Shown here in pieces: positions 1 to 9,439 of a stretch of 64,000 nucleotides of DNA (positions are counted from its first letter, which is position 1; the number at the start of each line of letters is the position of its first letter). The position numbers and the translations under genes are program-made. Where the stretch lies: NCBI GenBank assembly GCA_011050235.1, contig DRGC01000017.1, forward strand, positions 1-64,000, read 5' to 3'. A model generated the notes under the pieces. That model worked only from the letters and a program-made list of their open reading frames with translations. It searched no databases and was not told the origin of the DNA. The stretch is from Phycisphaerae bacterium. Lineage in GTDB: Bacteria > Planctomycetota > Phycisphaerae > SM23-33.

Positions 1-175
1 GTCTCAGCCGGAACAGCCGCGATGTGCTCGCACGCGAGGCCAGCAGAAGGCGCGTCGTCGGAAAGACAATCCGCCGCCGGGCCCGCCTACTCAGCAGGTG
101 GGCCAGGATCGGCAGACCCATCAGGCCCGCTCCGGCAAGCATCCACGGCGATAGCAGTGATATCGCGCCCAACAC
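1..175 (-). CDS. BatA-type aerotolerance/vWA protein, N-terminal fragment (cut by window edge)
   Basis: This is the third gene of a minus-strand operon and runs off the left edge, so only about 58 residues are visible. The chosen start is GTG at 175, preceded by AGAGG about 7 nt upstream and lying 23 nt after the stop of the DUF58 gene. The protein opens with a hydrophobic helix (LLSPWMLAGAGLMGLPILAH) followed by LLSRRARRR and a FPTTRLLL segment. Membrane helix, then 'HLL.RR', then 'FP..R.L' is the hallmark of the BatA N-terminal domain that anchors von Willebrand factor A proteins in the membrane. Context (MoxR ATPase, DUF58, BatA) supports this. Whether a vWA domain follows cannot be seen. 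A TTG directly after the GTG is an alternative start. Confidence 0.75.
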   Translation of the reverse strand, partial: MLGAISLLSPWMLAGAGLMGLPILAHLLSRRARRRIVFPTTRLLLASRASTSRLFRLR

Positions 176-198
176 GATTCGCGCCTCTTCTTTCGGGC

Positions 199-1170
199 CT
201 AGGCGATACTGGCCCGCTTGAACAGATACTCGCTCAACGCCTCGGTGTAGTGTTGACTGGTCGGCACCAGGTTGTAGTCCATCCCTCGCCCCCTGCAGCC
301 GGCTGAGCAACGGGCGAGAAAGTGTTGCAGCTTCTCGTCGTAGGCGCTGCGGATGTCGGTAACATTCAGCCGAATGCGGCCGCCGTCTTCGCTATCGATA
401 AACATCGCGTCGGCGACGTCGGGGAGGCGCATTTCTTCGGCGTGCAGAACGTGGAAGATAATCACCTCGCCGCCGCGATGCATAAAGATCGACAGCGCGT
501 CGAACACGGCCGAAAGGTCATCTTCCAGCAGATCGGTGAAGACGATCAGCACGCCGCGACGGTTGATCATGCTGGCCAGTTGGTGCAGGGCATCGGCCAG
601 GTCCGCCTTCCCGCCGGGGCGAACGGCTTCCATCGTTCGCAGAAGTTGGACGAAATGCCTGAGGTCCCCCCGAGCAGGGAGAAACGAACTCAGCCCGTTC
701 TGCGCCAGGCAGAACGAGACCTTGTCCTGCTGCTTGGCGGTGAGAAAGCCGATCGCCGCCGCCATGCGGCAGGCGTGGTCGAACTTGCTGTGGCCTTTCC
801 CCTGGTGGCCGGCGTAGGTCATCGACGCCGAGCCATCCACCATCAGGTTGACGGTCATGTCCGACTGCTGTTCGAAGAGCTTGATGAACAGCCGGTCGCT
901 TCGGCCGAAAATCTTCCAGTCGATGTCGCCCAGCTCGTCGCCGGGCATATATTGGCGGTAGTCGCTGAACTCGACGCTGTGGCCCCGCATCGACGAGCAG
1001 TGTCGCCCGGCGTATTGGCCCTCAACGATTCGCCGGCTGGCGAAGAACAGGTCCCGCAGCCACCGAAGCTCTTCCAGCCGAAGGAACTTGCCCAGCACCC
1101 CGCTGTCGCCGTCGGCCCCGCCCTGTCCCGCCGGCAGCGCGGCGGAGGATTCCTGCTCGCGTGCACTCAT
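199..1170 (-). CDS. DUF58 domain protein (vWA-like), partner of MoxR ATPase
   Basis: A 323-residue DUF58 protein starting at ATG 1170 (MSAREQ). The longer upstream frame only overlaps moxR. The DUF58 core is visible as 'GRSDRLFIKLFEQQSDM' followed by a MIDAS-like DGSAS metal site, so it probably folds as a von Willebrand A domain. The preceding 'YRQYMPGDELGDIDWK' is also typical of the family. Proteins of this type are encoded next to MoxR AAA+ ATPases and are thought to act with them as chaperone or metal-insertion modules at the membrane. It follows moxR by 17 nt and precedes the BatA-like gene, so co-transcription is very likely. No membrane helix is evident, so the protein is probably cytoplasmic and recruited by its partners. 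The exact substrate is unknown. Confidence 0.9.
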   Translation of the reverse strand: MSAREQESSAALPAGQGGADGDSGVLGKFLRLEELRWLRDLFFASRRIVEGQYAGRHCSSMRGHSVEFSDYRQYMPGDELGDIDWKIFGRSDRLFIKLFEQQSDMTVNLMVDGSASMTYAGHQGKGHSKFDHACRMAAAIGFLTAKQQDKVSFCLAQNGLSSFLPARGDLRHFVQLLRTMEAVRPGGKADLADALHQLASMINRRGVLIVFTDLLEDDLSAVFDALSIFMHRGGEVIIFHVLHAEEMRLPDVADAMFIDSEDGGRIRLNVTDIRSAYDEKLQHFLARCSAGCRGRGMDYNLVPTSQHYTEALSEYLFKRASIA

Positions 1171-1187
1171 CAGACAGCCTCCCGAGA

Positions 1188-2210
1188 TCAGGCGTAGTCG
1201 GGTTCCTTGGTATCGGCCAGCACCCGATCGGTGATCTGCTGGGCCGTCACGCCGTCGCCGGTGGCGTTGTAGTTCGGCAGAATACGATGCCGCAGCACCA
1301 GCGGCGCCGCTTGTCGCACGTGCTTGGCCGAGACCGTCGGTTCCCCCTCGAACGCCGCCAACGACTTGGCCGCCAGCACCATGTACTGACTGGCCCGCAG
1401 CCCGGCGCCCCATTCCACGTAGCGCTTCACGTAATCACTGGCGGTGGGGCCTTGCGGACGGCTGGACCGGGCGATCGCCACAGCATAGCTCACCACGTGG
1501 CGCGAGACCGGAATCTGTAGCACCAACTCCTGGAACTGAGCCATCTCATCGCGGGTGAAGACATGCTGGATGTTCACATCCCGAGGCCCGGTCGTGCCCA
1601 GCACGATCTCCTCTTCCTCGTCCGTGGAGGGGTAATCTATCCACAGGCTGAACATGAACCGATCGAGCTGCGCCTCGGGCAGCGGATAGGTGCCTTCCTG
1701 CTCGATCGGGTTTTGCGTCGCGACCACAATGAAAGGCTGCTCGATGGGGTGGGTGTGTCCCATGCTGGTGACCTGGTATTCCTGCATCGCCTCCAACAGG
1801 GCCGACTGCGTCTTCGGCGGCGTGCGGTTGATCTCGTCGGCCAGGATAATGTTGGCGAAGATCGGCCCGCGCATGAACCGCCAGTCGCGGCGGCCGCTGG
1901 TCGGGTCGTCCTGGAGCAGTTCCATGCCGGTGATGTCGGCCGGCATCATGTCCGGCGTGAACTGGATGCGATTGAATGTCCAGCCCAGCGATTGGGCCAG
2001 CGTCTTGACCAGGAGCGTCTTGGCCAGGCCGGGCACGCCGATGACGAGCACGTGGCCCTGGCAGAAGATGGCCGCCAACAGGTCGCGGACGACGTCTTCC
2101 TGGCCGATGATGGCCTTGGCGATTTCGGTCCGAAGCTGCTGGTAGCCCGAGCTGATTCGCTCCAGCATCTTGATGTCGGCTTGGGCCAACGGCTGTACTT
2201 GATCCGCCAT
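1188..2210 (-). CDS. MoxR-family AAA+ ATPase
   Basis: A 340-residue MoxR ATPase starting at ATG 2210, with an AAGGAGT ribosome-binding site about 7 nt upstream; the longer open frame upstream has no such support. Walker A is GVPGLAKT near residue 58. Walker B plus the following helix read ILADEINRTPPKTQSALLEA, and sensor 1 is in ATQNPIEQEGTYPLPEAQLDRF. The C-terminal lid domain includes 'VSAKHVRQAAPLVLRHRI', typical of MoxR. MoxR proteins are ATP-driven chaperones that help assemble or load cofactors into vWA-containing complexes. Here it heads the operon with the DUF58 and BatA-like genes. It is divergent from the large secreted protein at 2755, leaving a shared upstream region of about 540 bp. 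Confidence 0.95.
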   Translation of the reverse strand: MADQVQPLAQADIKMLERISSGYQQLRTEIAKAIIGQEDVVRDLLAAIFCQGHVLVIGVPGLAKTLLVKTLAQSLGWTFNRIQFTPDMMPADITGMELLQDDPTSGRRDWRFMRGPIFANIILADEINRTPPKTQSALLEAMQEYQVTSMGHTHPIEQPFIVVATQNPIEQEGTYPLPEAQLDRFMFSLWIDYPSTDEEEEIVLGTTGPRDVNIQHVFTRDEMAQFQELVLQIPVSRHVVSYAVAIARSSRPQGPTASDYVKRYVEWGAGLRASQYMVLAAKSLAAFEGEPTVSAKHVRQAAPLVLRHRILPNYNATGDGVTAQQITDRVLADTKEPDYA

Positions 2211-2754
2211 GGAATGACTCCTTGAGGGTTGATCCCTTCGTGGGTTTCCATACGGGCGCCCCGCTGGCCAACGAGACTGCCGCCCGCTCAGTCCACCATT
2301 ATGTTGCCACACCCACGGCCCGCACACAAGGGTTTTCCCCGCCGACTTCGATTGCAGATCGCCGGCCGGCAAGTGTTCGACGCCCAGCGCGGCTGCGAAG
2401 CCCCTGAACCGCGAGGTGGGCTCTGACCCTTGGAGGGCATGATTTACAATGACGAAAACATCCATCCAGCATGGAACTCGTCGACCCAATCGGGGCTGAA
2501 TCGGTCGTGGCGCCGATGTAATAACTTTTCATATCTCATTATTATAGCAACCGTTACGCTGTATGGCCCAATAGAATCCCGACAGGGCTATTCCGCTGCG
2601 CTTCTGGCTGGGCTCCCACGGCCCCTAAAACATTTCAATTCTTTGGCGAACCATCTTGTGCGCAGAAGCGTCAAAATAAGGTACGGACATTAGATGGCGT
2701 ACGGTATCTTGCAGGATGAGGGCGTCCTGTTCGGGCCTTCTCGGGGAGTTGCTG
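2211..2754. other. Divergent intergenic region between moxR and the large secreted protein
   Basis: About 540 bp lie between two divergent start codons, so promoters for both directions should be here. The stretch 2515-2560 is clearly AT-richer than its surroundings and contains a TATTATAG block that could be a -10 element, but I see no convincing paired -35. No RNA gene or recognisable repeat is visible. Short frames in this stretch do not look coding. Confidence 0.5.
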
Positions 2755-5700
2755 TTGAAAAAGGTATTGTTGGTTAGTCTCGCATGCCTGGCGCTGATGC
2801 CGGTCGCCCTGTCCCAGGAGCCGGTCGGTCGGGTCGATGTCGTCCAGGCCATGCTCCAGCGGTCGCGCCTGCTGGAAGACGTCCAGGTCGAAATCCCCGC
2901 GATGCTCTGGCGGGAATACCTGCGCGACCGGGCCGGGCAGAGGCCGCCCGCCGACCCCGCCCCCGTCGCGATGATCGCCGATCTAGGCCTCTACCGCATC
3001 GGCGTCGACGACAAACACAAGGCGACGCTGAACGTCACCGTCCGTCTGCGTATCTTCAGCCCGCAGCAATGTCGCAATGTCGCCGTCCTATCCGCCCGGC
3101 GCGCCTGGGAGAATGTTTCCGTCAACGGCAAGGGGGCCAAGCTCGCCACACGGGACGGCTGGCTGCGGTTTTCGCCGGCAGAGCCCGGCGTCTACGAGAT
3201 CACCGCCAGCTCGCCGCTGCCCGACGCTGCGCCGCGCCGCGACAACACCATCAAGCTGCCGACCCCCAAGACGGTTCGCACGCTGGTGGAGTTCGATTCG
3301 CCGACGGCCTGGTCCGTCACCGCCACCGGTGCGACGGGACGATTGGTCGGGCTCGCCGATGAGGGCACGCACGGACAGTTCGCCCTTGCGGCGAAGGGCC
3401 CCGTGGAGGTGCGCTACGGCCCGGTGCGAGTCGAGCGCGACCGCCCGGCGCGGTATCGCCTGAGTGGGAATGTGGCCTGGAACCTCGACGCCGGCCGCCA
3501 GCAGATCGTCGCACGGATTCTGGTCCGTATCCTGGGCGGGCGCACGGACAAGTTGGTCCTGTCGCTGCCCGACGGCGCCGAGCGCACGGCCATTACGGGC
3601 CCGGACATCCGTGAGACCCGCATCAACGGACGGCAGGCCATCGTCTTTCTTCGCGGCGCGATCGCCGAGCAGACGTCGCTGCGACTGCAATACGACCTGC
3701 CCGCCGGCAAAGGGACGATCAAACGCTTCGCAGCCCCGACGATCCGCGACGGCTCCTGGTCGGGCGGCACGCTCACGGTCACCCACACGCTCGGCGGCAG
3801 TGAGCTTCTGGACGACTCGACCCAGGGCCTCGATGCCGTCGACCTTTGGCAGATTCCGCCGGAGGCCGCCGCACTGTTGGCCGGGCCGCCCGCGATGACC
3901 TACCGGATCACGGGGCGGGATTTCTCCGCATCGGTGGAGGTCCTGGACCTCGGCGAGTTCGCCCTGCGGGAGTCCCTGGTGGACCTGGCGCACTATGAGG
4001 TCTCTCTGACCCGCAGCGGCGCGATGATCTGCAAGGTGCGCTACGAGATCCGCAACCGCACGAAACAGTTCCTGCATCTGACGCTACCTGCCGGGGCAAA
4101 GGTGCTGCTGGCGAGCGTCAACGAAAAGCCGCGCCCGCTGACGCCGGTGGCCGCCGGGCCCGGCTCGCCCTCCCCCGCCAACGACGAGTATATCCTGCCG
4201 CTGGTGCGGTCCAAGGCGTCGATCAAGGGGCTGGTGAGCTTTCCGGTGGAGGTGGTGTACGTCCATCAGGTCCCCGCCCTCCAACGCCGCGGCGAGGTGG
4301 CCTTGCCGCTTCCGCGTGTGGATCTGCCCATCGCCTACGCCTGGAGCGAACTCTACGCCCCGCCCGAAATGCAGGTCAGCCGATGGGCCGGGCCGCTTCG
4401 CCCTGTGCAAGCCTATTCCAACGAAACGGCCGTCGCCCAGTTGGGCTACGGGAGCGGACAACTGGCCGAAGGATTCGCCGCCAGGTCGCGCATGACCCCC
4501 GGCGAGCGGCTCGAGCAGCCGTGGGCCCAGCCGAGAGGGACCGGCCTTCCAACCGCAGGAGTGATTGCAGGCGCGGAAATCGAACCGCTCCCCGCCGATG
4601 CGCCCTCCAACAAGCCGGACGGGGCCACGTACGGCGCACAATCGCTGGCGAAGAACTACTGGCGCGCGGGCAAGGATCACTACGACCGCGGCGAGTATGA
4701 CAAGGCCTCCGAAGCCTTCGGCAACGTGAAGAAGCTGGCCCCTAAGTCCGTGGAAGCTCGCAACGCGGCCCGGCTGCAATCGAACATCGACCTGATCGCG
4801 GGCAAACTCTCGCTGAAGGGGCGTTCGCAAAGGGTCGCCGGAGCGAAGGTGCGCAGCAAGATCGCCGCCGACAATCGCCGGCTGGCCGAGAAACAGCAGA
4901 CGTACCTGGTGAAATCCGCCCAGGCCGCCCAGGAAGGTCGTTACGAGGAGGCCGCGCGCCAGTACAAGGCCGCCGAGTCGCTCCGGGAAGCGCTGGTCTC
5001 GCGCGGCGAGGATGCCGGGCGACAGTCGGTTGTGCTGGCCAAAGGCAAGGCCGAGGTCGCCGTCGCCGAACAACAACTCAAGGCCCAGGCCAAAAGCCTG
5101 CGCGAACGCTACCAGACATTCCGTGCCGAGGGCAAGTTCGATCTGGCCCAGAAAGAACTCCGCAGGCTCCGCGACCTTGGCGAGGGGGACGAAGAACTCA
5201 GCAAGGAAATGGAAGAACTGGCCGTCCTGAGAGCAAGACACCATGCTCGTGACGCGACCGCGTCCCCAGCCCCGCGCCAACCTTCGTCCGAAACCCCGGC
5301 CAAAGACACCTACGGCGTTGCCGTGAGGCCCGATCCCACACGCATTACACGCATTCGTACTCGTCGTTCCCGATCTCTCAAACCAACCCCGCCAACCGAC
5401 CAGGCTGGCAAGCCAAGAGCGCCCTCGGTGACGTTCGCGGCAGGTAGCGGCAAGGGCGTGGCAACGGTGGCGACGATCGATCTGCCCGAAATTCATCTGA
5501 AGTCACCGGATGTCGACGGACCCTCTGAAGGCATCTCTGACGACCTCGATACAGACGAGGAATCAGCGGGCGGGATGGCTGGCGGCGAAGACGACAGCGA
5601 CACCTTCGTCATGAACGGCCATCCGGCTGGGCAAGCTCGCGCCCGTCATGCGGCGTTTCAGAGGGAAGAGCGGGCGTCGGCGAAGAGGATTGCCGCGCTG

Positions 5701-7224
5701 AGGGCGAAGAAGGTCGCCGCGCTGAGGGATTGGGCCGGGAAACTGATAGCTGAGCAGCGCTATGAACAGGCGGTGCAGATCCACGAGGAGATCGTAGCGT
5801 TGGACCCGAAGGACACCTCGGCCGCCGGGACGATCGATGCACTCAAACAGTTTATCCATATGCGACAGAGCGGCCGGGGGATGGACAGGAGCGTTGCCAT
5901 TGGCCGCAAGCTTCAACTCCTGACGGGACGGAGAAAAGCTCTTCTCGCTATTCCGGCTGCCGAGGCGCCGTGGCATGAGTCGCTGGCTTTTCCGGATAGC
6001 AGGAAGGGGATCCCTGATCGGCGCAGGCCCGCCGGCGCCGACGAAGATCTTGAGGGCGACGACTACGGGTATAGCGCGGAATCCATGGATGGGGGCCGCC
6101 GGCGAGAGACAATAACACGCGTCTACGACGTTAGCGACCTGATCGCCGGCGTTCAGGACGTCGCCGGTCCGCGCTTGGATGTCGCCGAAGCGGCCACCGA
6201 AAAGGGCGACGAGGAGGACTCATCCGCCAAAGAGAAGCTCATTGCGGACCTGACAAAGACGATCACCTCGACCATGTGGAGTGCGAGAACCGGCACCGGG
6301 ACAATCCGGCAGCAAGGCGGCCAGTTGATCATCACGCAGACGGCCGAGGGCCACAAGGAACTCATGTCGCTGCTCAGTCAGCTTCGCGAGGCGCGCGGGC
6401 CACAGGTGGAAACAGGTGCGAACATCGCTCAGCAGAGGGCGGCCATACGGTTTGAAACGACGACTGAGTTGGTCATAGACCGCACCTCCGTGCGTGCAGA
6501 CGGCGGGGTTTTCGTTAGCGGCCGGGACGTCGACACCCACTTTCAATTGGAATCGACGGTTGTCGACGACGACAAGAAAGAGCAAAGCAGGAAATTTGAT
6601 AAGTTCTACAGCCTCAACTACGGCTGGCGAGACGGTCGCCGCGGCGGCAAGAGGACGGCCGAGGAGGTCGCGCAGCGGGCAAGGTTCAACCTCGGACAGA
6701 AGGTCGGCGTGAGCAGCCTGAACGTCGGCGTCACTGCTGCCGTCGCCCGCGGCCTCAATGTGAAATTCGTGCAGGGCCGAAACGACCTCCGCTATGCCAT
6801 CGTCGACGAGGCGCAGGTCCGCACGTTGCGGCAACTGGCGAGCAAGGGACCCGCCGGCGCAACCAACGAGAACCCCCGCAACCAGGAGACCATCGTCGGC
6901 ACCGACGCGCTGCTGTCAAACGCCATGAAGCTCAACGTCACCTATGCCCGCGACCGCGGCAACCGGCTGGACATCCTCGACAACCCCATCGAGCTGTCTC
7001 AGGAGAAGTACATCCTGATCGACAACTATGGATACCTCACCGCCGTCAAGGCCGGCGCCATGCAGCACTGGACCGCTGTGACGGTGTTCGAGCCGCTGGC
7101 GGAGATCCCACAGACCATCGACGTGCCCCGCGCGGGGCAGCTTGTGAAACTCGAGAAGACGCTCGTAGACCCGGCCGACCGGCTGGAAATCCGAGCAACG
7201 TACAGACTTACGCCCGGCCAATAG
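2755..7224 (+). CDS. Very large secreted protein: beta-rich domain split by TPR, coiled-coil and secretin-N-like insert
   Basis: About 1,489 residues. I prefer TTG 2755 (GGGGAG upstream, giving a compact signal peptide beginning MKKVLLVSLACLALMPVAL) over ATG 2716, which has no useful ribosome-binding site and only extends the signal sequence. Residues to about 600 are beta-rich and end with a block (YEIRNRTKQFLHLTLPAGAK ... SFPVEVVYV) also found in the next gene. From about 630 there is a TPR-like unit (NYWRAGKDHYDRGEYDKASE), then long charged helical and coiled-coil segments to about 860, a low-complexity stretch, another helical repeat near 1000, and from about 1119 a segment starting RVYDVSDLI and containing GGQLIITQTAEGHKELMSLL. 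That last pattern resembles the short secretin/PulD N-domain of planctomycete secreted proteins. The extreme C-terminus again matches the next gene. Function unknown; probably an envelope assembly protein. Confidence 0.8.
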   Translation: MKKVLLVSLACLALMPVALSQEPVGRVDVVQAMLQRSRLLEDVQVEIPAMLWREYLRDRAGQRPPADPAPVAMIADLGLYRIGVDDKHKATLNVTVRLRIFSPQQCRNVAVLSARRAWENVSVNGKGAKLATRDGWLRFSPAEPGVYEITASSPLPDAAPRRDNTIKLPTPKTVRTLVEFDSPTAWSVTATGATGRLVGLADEGTHGQFALAAKGPVEVRYGPVRVERDRPARYRLSGNVAWNLDAGRQQIVARILVRILGGRTDKLVLSLPDGAERTAITGPDIRETRINGRQAIVFLRGAIAEQTSLRLQYDLPAGKGTIKRFAAPTIRDGSWSGGTLTVTHTLGGSELLDDSTQGLDAVDLWQIPPEAAALLAGPPAMTYRITGRDFSASVEVLDLGEFALRESLVDLAHYEVSLTRSGAMICKVRYEIRNRTKQFLHLTLPAGAKVLLASVNEKPRPLTPVAAGPGSPSPANDEYILPLVRSKASIKGLVSFPVEVVYVHQVPALQRRGEVALPLPRVDLPIAYAWSELYAPPEMQVSRWAGPLRPVQAYSNETAVAQLGYGSGQLAEGFAARSRMTPGERLEQPWAQPRGTGLPTAGVIAGAEIEPLPADAPSNKPDGATYGAQSLAKNYWRAGKDHYDRGEYDKASEAFGNVKKLAPKSVEARNAARLQSNIDLIAGKLSLKGRSQRVAGAKVRSKIAADNRRLAEKQQTYLVKSAQAAQEGRYEEAARQYKAAESLREALVSRGEDAGRQSVVLAKGKAEVAVAEQQLKAQAKSLRERYQTFRAEGKFDLAQKELRRLRDLGEGDEELSKEMEELAVLRARHHARDATASPAPRQPSSETPAKDTYGVAVRPDPTRITRIRTRRSRSLKPTPPTDQAGKPRAPSVTFAAGSGKGVATVATIDLPEIHLKSPDVDGPSEGISDDLDTDEESAGGMAGGEDDSDTFVMNGHPAGQARARHAAFQREERASAKRIAALRAKKVAALRDWAGKLIAEQRYEQAVQIHEEIVALDPKDTSAAGTIDALKQFIHMRQSGRGMDRSVAIGRKLQLLTGRRKALLAIPAAEAPWHESLAFPDSRKGIPDRRRPAGADEDLEGDDYGYSAESMDGGRRRETITRVYDVSDLIAGVQDVAGPRLDVAEAATEKGDEEDSSAKEKLIADLTKTITSTMWSARTGTGTIRQQGGQLIITQTAEGHKELMSLLSQLREARGPQVETGANIAQQRAAIRFETTTELVIDRTSVRADGGVFVSGRDVDTHFQLESTVVDDDKKEQSRKFDKFYSLNYGWRDGRRGGKRTAEEVAQRARFNLGQKVGVSSLNVGVTAAVARGLNVKFVQGRNDLRYAIVDEAQVRTLRQLASKGPAGATNENPRNQETIVGTDALLSNAMKLNVTYARDRGNRLDILDNPIELSQEKYILIDNYGYLTAVKAGAMQHWTAVTVFEPLAEIPQTIDVPRAGQLVKLEKTLVDPADRLEIRATYRLTPGQ

Positions 7225-7248
7225 GAAGGCCCGGAAAGGAGACGCATC

Positions 7249-9273
7249 ATGAAACGCACCGCTATCGTGAGTATGACAATGTTGGCCCTGCTGGTATCAA
7301 CGGCCGTAGCGGCCGATCCCGCCGCGCCGGCCCTCGGCGAGGGCAAGGGACTGGTGACCCTCACCTGGGATCAGTTCGTCAAGATCACCGGCTACGACCC
7401 GGCACAGAAAGGGGGCCAGGTCCTGACGATCCCGTGGGCGGAGGTCAAGGAACTCCTCGGCGAGGCTGCCCCAAAACTTGCCAAAGGCACAACGGTGGAG
7501 CTGCGATGGAGCGAGTTCAAGACGCTACTGGAGTGGTCCATCAAGCAGAAAAAGCCCAAGGACGACATTCCTCCGCCGACGGACTACATCATTACATCCA
7601 GCCAGTACGCCGGCACGCTCTCTGCAGACGGCGCGACGTTCACGCTGACACTCAAGCTCAACGTCCTGCGCAAGGAAGGATGGAAACGGATTCCCGTCCT
7701 GCCCAGCAACGTCGCCCTGACGAAGGTCACGCTCACCCCCGCCAAGGGTGTTTTCCTCAACAGCCAGGGCGGCCATTACGAGCTCCTGACCAACACGGAC
7801 GGCGCGATCGAGGCCAAGCTGGAGTTTTCCGTCTCGGTGCGGAAGTCTGCCGGAATCAACACGGTGACCTTCCCGCGCGTGGCGGCCGGGTCGAGCGTGC
7901 TGGACTTGACGATCGACCGCGAGAATGTGGATGTGAAAGTTGCCGGCGCGCAATCGCTGACGACCAAGACCGAAGGCAAGACGACCAAGACCGTCGCGGC
8001 CATCCCGGCCGGTGTTCCGGTGGGGATCTCGTGGGAACGGGCGCTTCCGAAGGTCGAGCCCGCGCCCGCCAAGCTCTACGCCGAGACGCGTACGCTGGTC
8101 GCCGTCGCCGACGGGCTGCTGCTCTGCCATGAGGTCATCAACTTCAACATCCTCCATTCGCCCGTGCGAGAGCTGAAGCTGGCCGTGCCCAAGGGCGTCA
8201 GCGTGCTGACCGTCTCGGGCCCAAGCCTGCAGGACTGGCGCGTGGACAGCAACGGAACGCTCGCGGTGGTCCTGCGCGGCGAGGTGGTGGGCGCCTACAG
8301 CCTGCGGGTCACCTACGAGACCAGCGCCGCCGAAACGGCGACAATCCCCGTCCTGCGGGCCCTCGGCGTCGAGCGCGAACGAGGCTATGTCGGCGTGGTC
8401 GCAGTGGCCAACGTCGAGATCGAGGCCGGTGAGGTGACCGGCGCGACGAAGATCGACGCCCGCCAGCTCCCTGCCGACATCGTAGCGATGACCAACCAGC
8501 CGGTCCTGTTGGCCTTCCGCTACGTGGGCGAAAAATTCACCGTTCCGCTGTCGATCAAGAAGCACGCGGAGGTGGATGTGCTGGTGACGATCGTCGACAC
8601 CAGCCTGTACACCGCGATGCAACTCAGCGACGGTCGGCGCATCACCAAGGTGCTCTACAACGTCCGCAACAACCGCAACCAGTTCCTCCGGCTGGTCATG
8701 CCCGCCGGGGCGGAAATCTGGTCGGTCGCGGTCAACGGCAACAACGTCTCGCCGGCAAAGGACGAGAGCGGCAACGTGCTGATCCCGCTGGTCCGCAGCG
8801 CGAGCCGGTCCAGCGAACTGGCGTCGTTCCCGGTGGAGATCGTTTACGTCGAGAAGCCCGCCGCCCCCGCGCCCGCGCGCGGCACGCTGACGGTGAAACT
8901 GCCCACGTGCGGCATGGGTGTGCCCGTGATGCACGTGATGTACAACTTCTACGCACCGGCCGAGGGCACCTACACGCTGGGCTGGGGCGCTTCGGGTTTT
9001 TCCGGCCCGCTTAGGTTGGTCGAGGAGTTCTCGACCCTGTCGACGGGCCCCGGCCCCGAGGCCGTCCGCCGCGACGCAGCCGCGCAGGTCGCCAATATGC
9101 AACAGCAGGTAGACACGCGCATGGATGCCCGGGCCCGCAAGCTCGGGGCGACGCCCATCCGCGTTCGCCTGCCGCTGAACGGGCAGCGGTTCCGCCTGGA
9201 GAAGATCCTCGCCCTGCCGAGTGACGATCTGTATTTCGTCGTGAAGTATCGCGACTGGAAGATCGCCGAATAG
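7249..9273 (+). CDS. Secreted beta-rich protein, shorter paralogue of the preceding gene
   Basis: 674 residues with a clear signal peptide (MKRTAIVSMTMLALLVSTAVAA). AAAGGAG lies 9 nt before the ATG and only 24 nt separate it from the preceding gene, so the two form an operon. The sequence is mostly beta-strand-like. The segment YNVRNNRNQFLRLVMPAGAE, then a 'LIPLVRSASRSSELASFPVE' block and IVYVEK aligns with the 1,489-aa neighbour. The C-terminal lines 'GQRFRLEKILALPSDDLYFV' and, in the neighbour, 'GQLVKLEKTLVDPADRLEI' also match. The shorter protein lacks the TPR/coiled-coil/secretin-like insert. No catalytic motif is visible. I infer a structural envelope or surface-complex component working with its larger paralogue. 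Function is unknown. Confidence 0.8.
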   Translation: MKRTAIVSMTMLALLVSTAVAADPAAPALGEGKGLVTLTWDQFVKITGYDPAQKGGQVLTIPWAEVKELLGEAAPKLAKGTTVELRWSEFKTLLEWSIKQKKPKDDIPPPTDYIITSSQYAGTLSADGATFTLTLKLNVLRKEGWKRIPVLPSNVALTKVTLTPAKGVFLNSQGGHYELLTNTDGAIEAKLEFSVSVRKSAGINTVTFPRVAAGSSVLDLTIDRENVDVKVAGAQSLTTKTEGKTTKTVAAIPAGVPVGISWERALPKVEPAPAKLYAETRTLVAVADGLLLCHEVINFNILHSPVRELKLAVPKGVSVLTVSGPSLQDWRVDSNGTLAVVLRGEVVGAYSLRVTYETSAAETATIPVLRALGVERERGYVGVVAVANVEIEAGEVTGATKIDARQLPADIVAMTNQPVLLAFRYVGEKFTVPLSIKKHAEVDVLVTIVDTSLYTAMQLSDGRRITKVLYNVRNNRNQFLRLVMPAGAEIWSVAVNGNNVSPAKDESGNVLIPLVRSASRSSELASFPVEIVYVEKPAAPAPARGTLTVKLPTCGMGVPVMHVMYNFYAPAEGTYTLGWGASGFSGPLRLVEEFSTLSTGPGPEAVRRDAAAQVANMQQQVDTRMDARARKLGATPIRVRLPLNGQRFRLEKILALPSDDLYFVVKYRDWKIAE

Positions 9274-9304
9274 TCCGTCCCGCGTAATCAGCATCGCGTG
9301 TCCT

Positions 9305-9341
9305 GGGCCCCGCCGGTTGCTGCACACCACCGGCGGGGCCC
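9305..9341 (+). terminator. Strong hairpin after the paralogue pair
   Basis: A perfect 13-bp inverted repeat (GGGCCCCGCCGGT at 9305-9317 and its complement at 9329-9341) with an 11-nt loop, followed by GTTCGTTTG. It lies 31 nt after the stop codon of the secreted paralogue, which fits a terminator with a weak T-tract. Confidence 0.65.
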
Positions 9342-9439
9342 GTTCGTTTGCGGCATCCGGGGTGGTCGCTGAGAGTGACCCCTTCCAAAATCACCCGATA
9401 AACAGTAACTAATACCTTCCCCCTGACCCGGAGTGACCG

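Noticed and set aside
2430-2693. An 87-aa plus-strand frame in the moxR upstream region
   Set aside because: No ribosome-binding site, no protein-like pattern, and it covers the presumed promoter region.
3088-4077. 329-aa minus-strand frame inside the large secreted protein gene, with similar ones at 4084-5496 and 17716-19071
   Set aside because: These are antisense shadows caused by high G+C codon usage. The plus-strand proteins have signal peptides and recognisable domains, the shadows none.
7525-9330. Long 601-aa open frame on the minus strand opposite the secreted paralogue
   Set aside because: It mirrors the real gene in a G+C-rich region, its composition is low in hydrophobic residues and rich in Arg, His and Asp as expected for antisense frames, and it has no ribosome-binding site or family motif.
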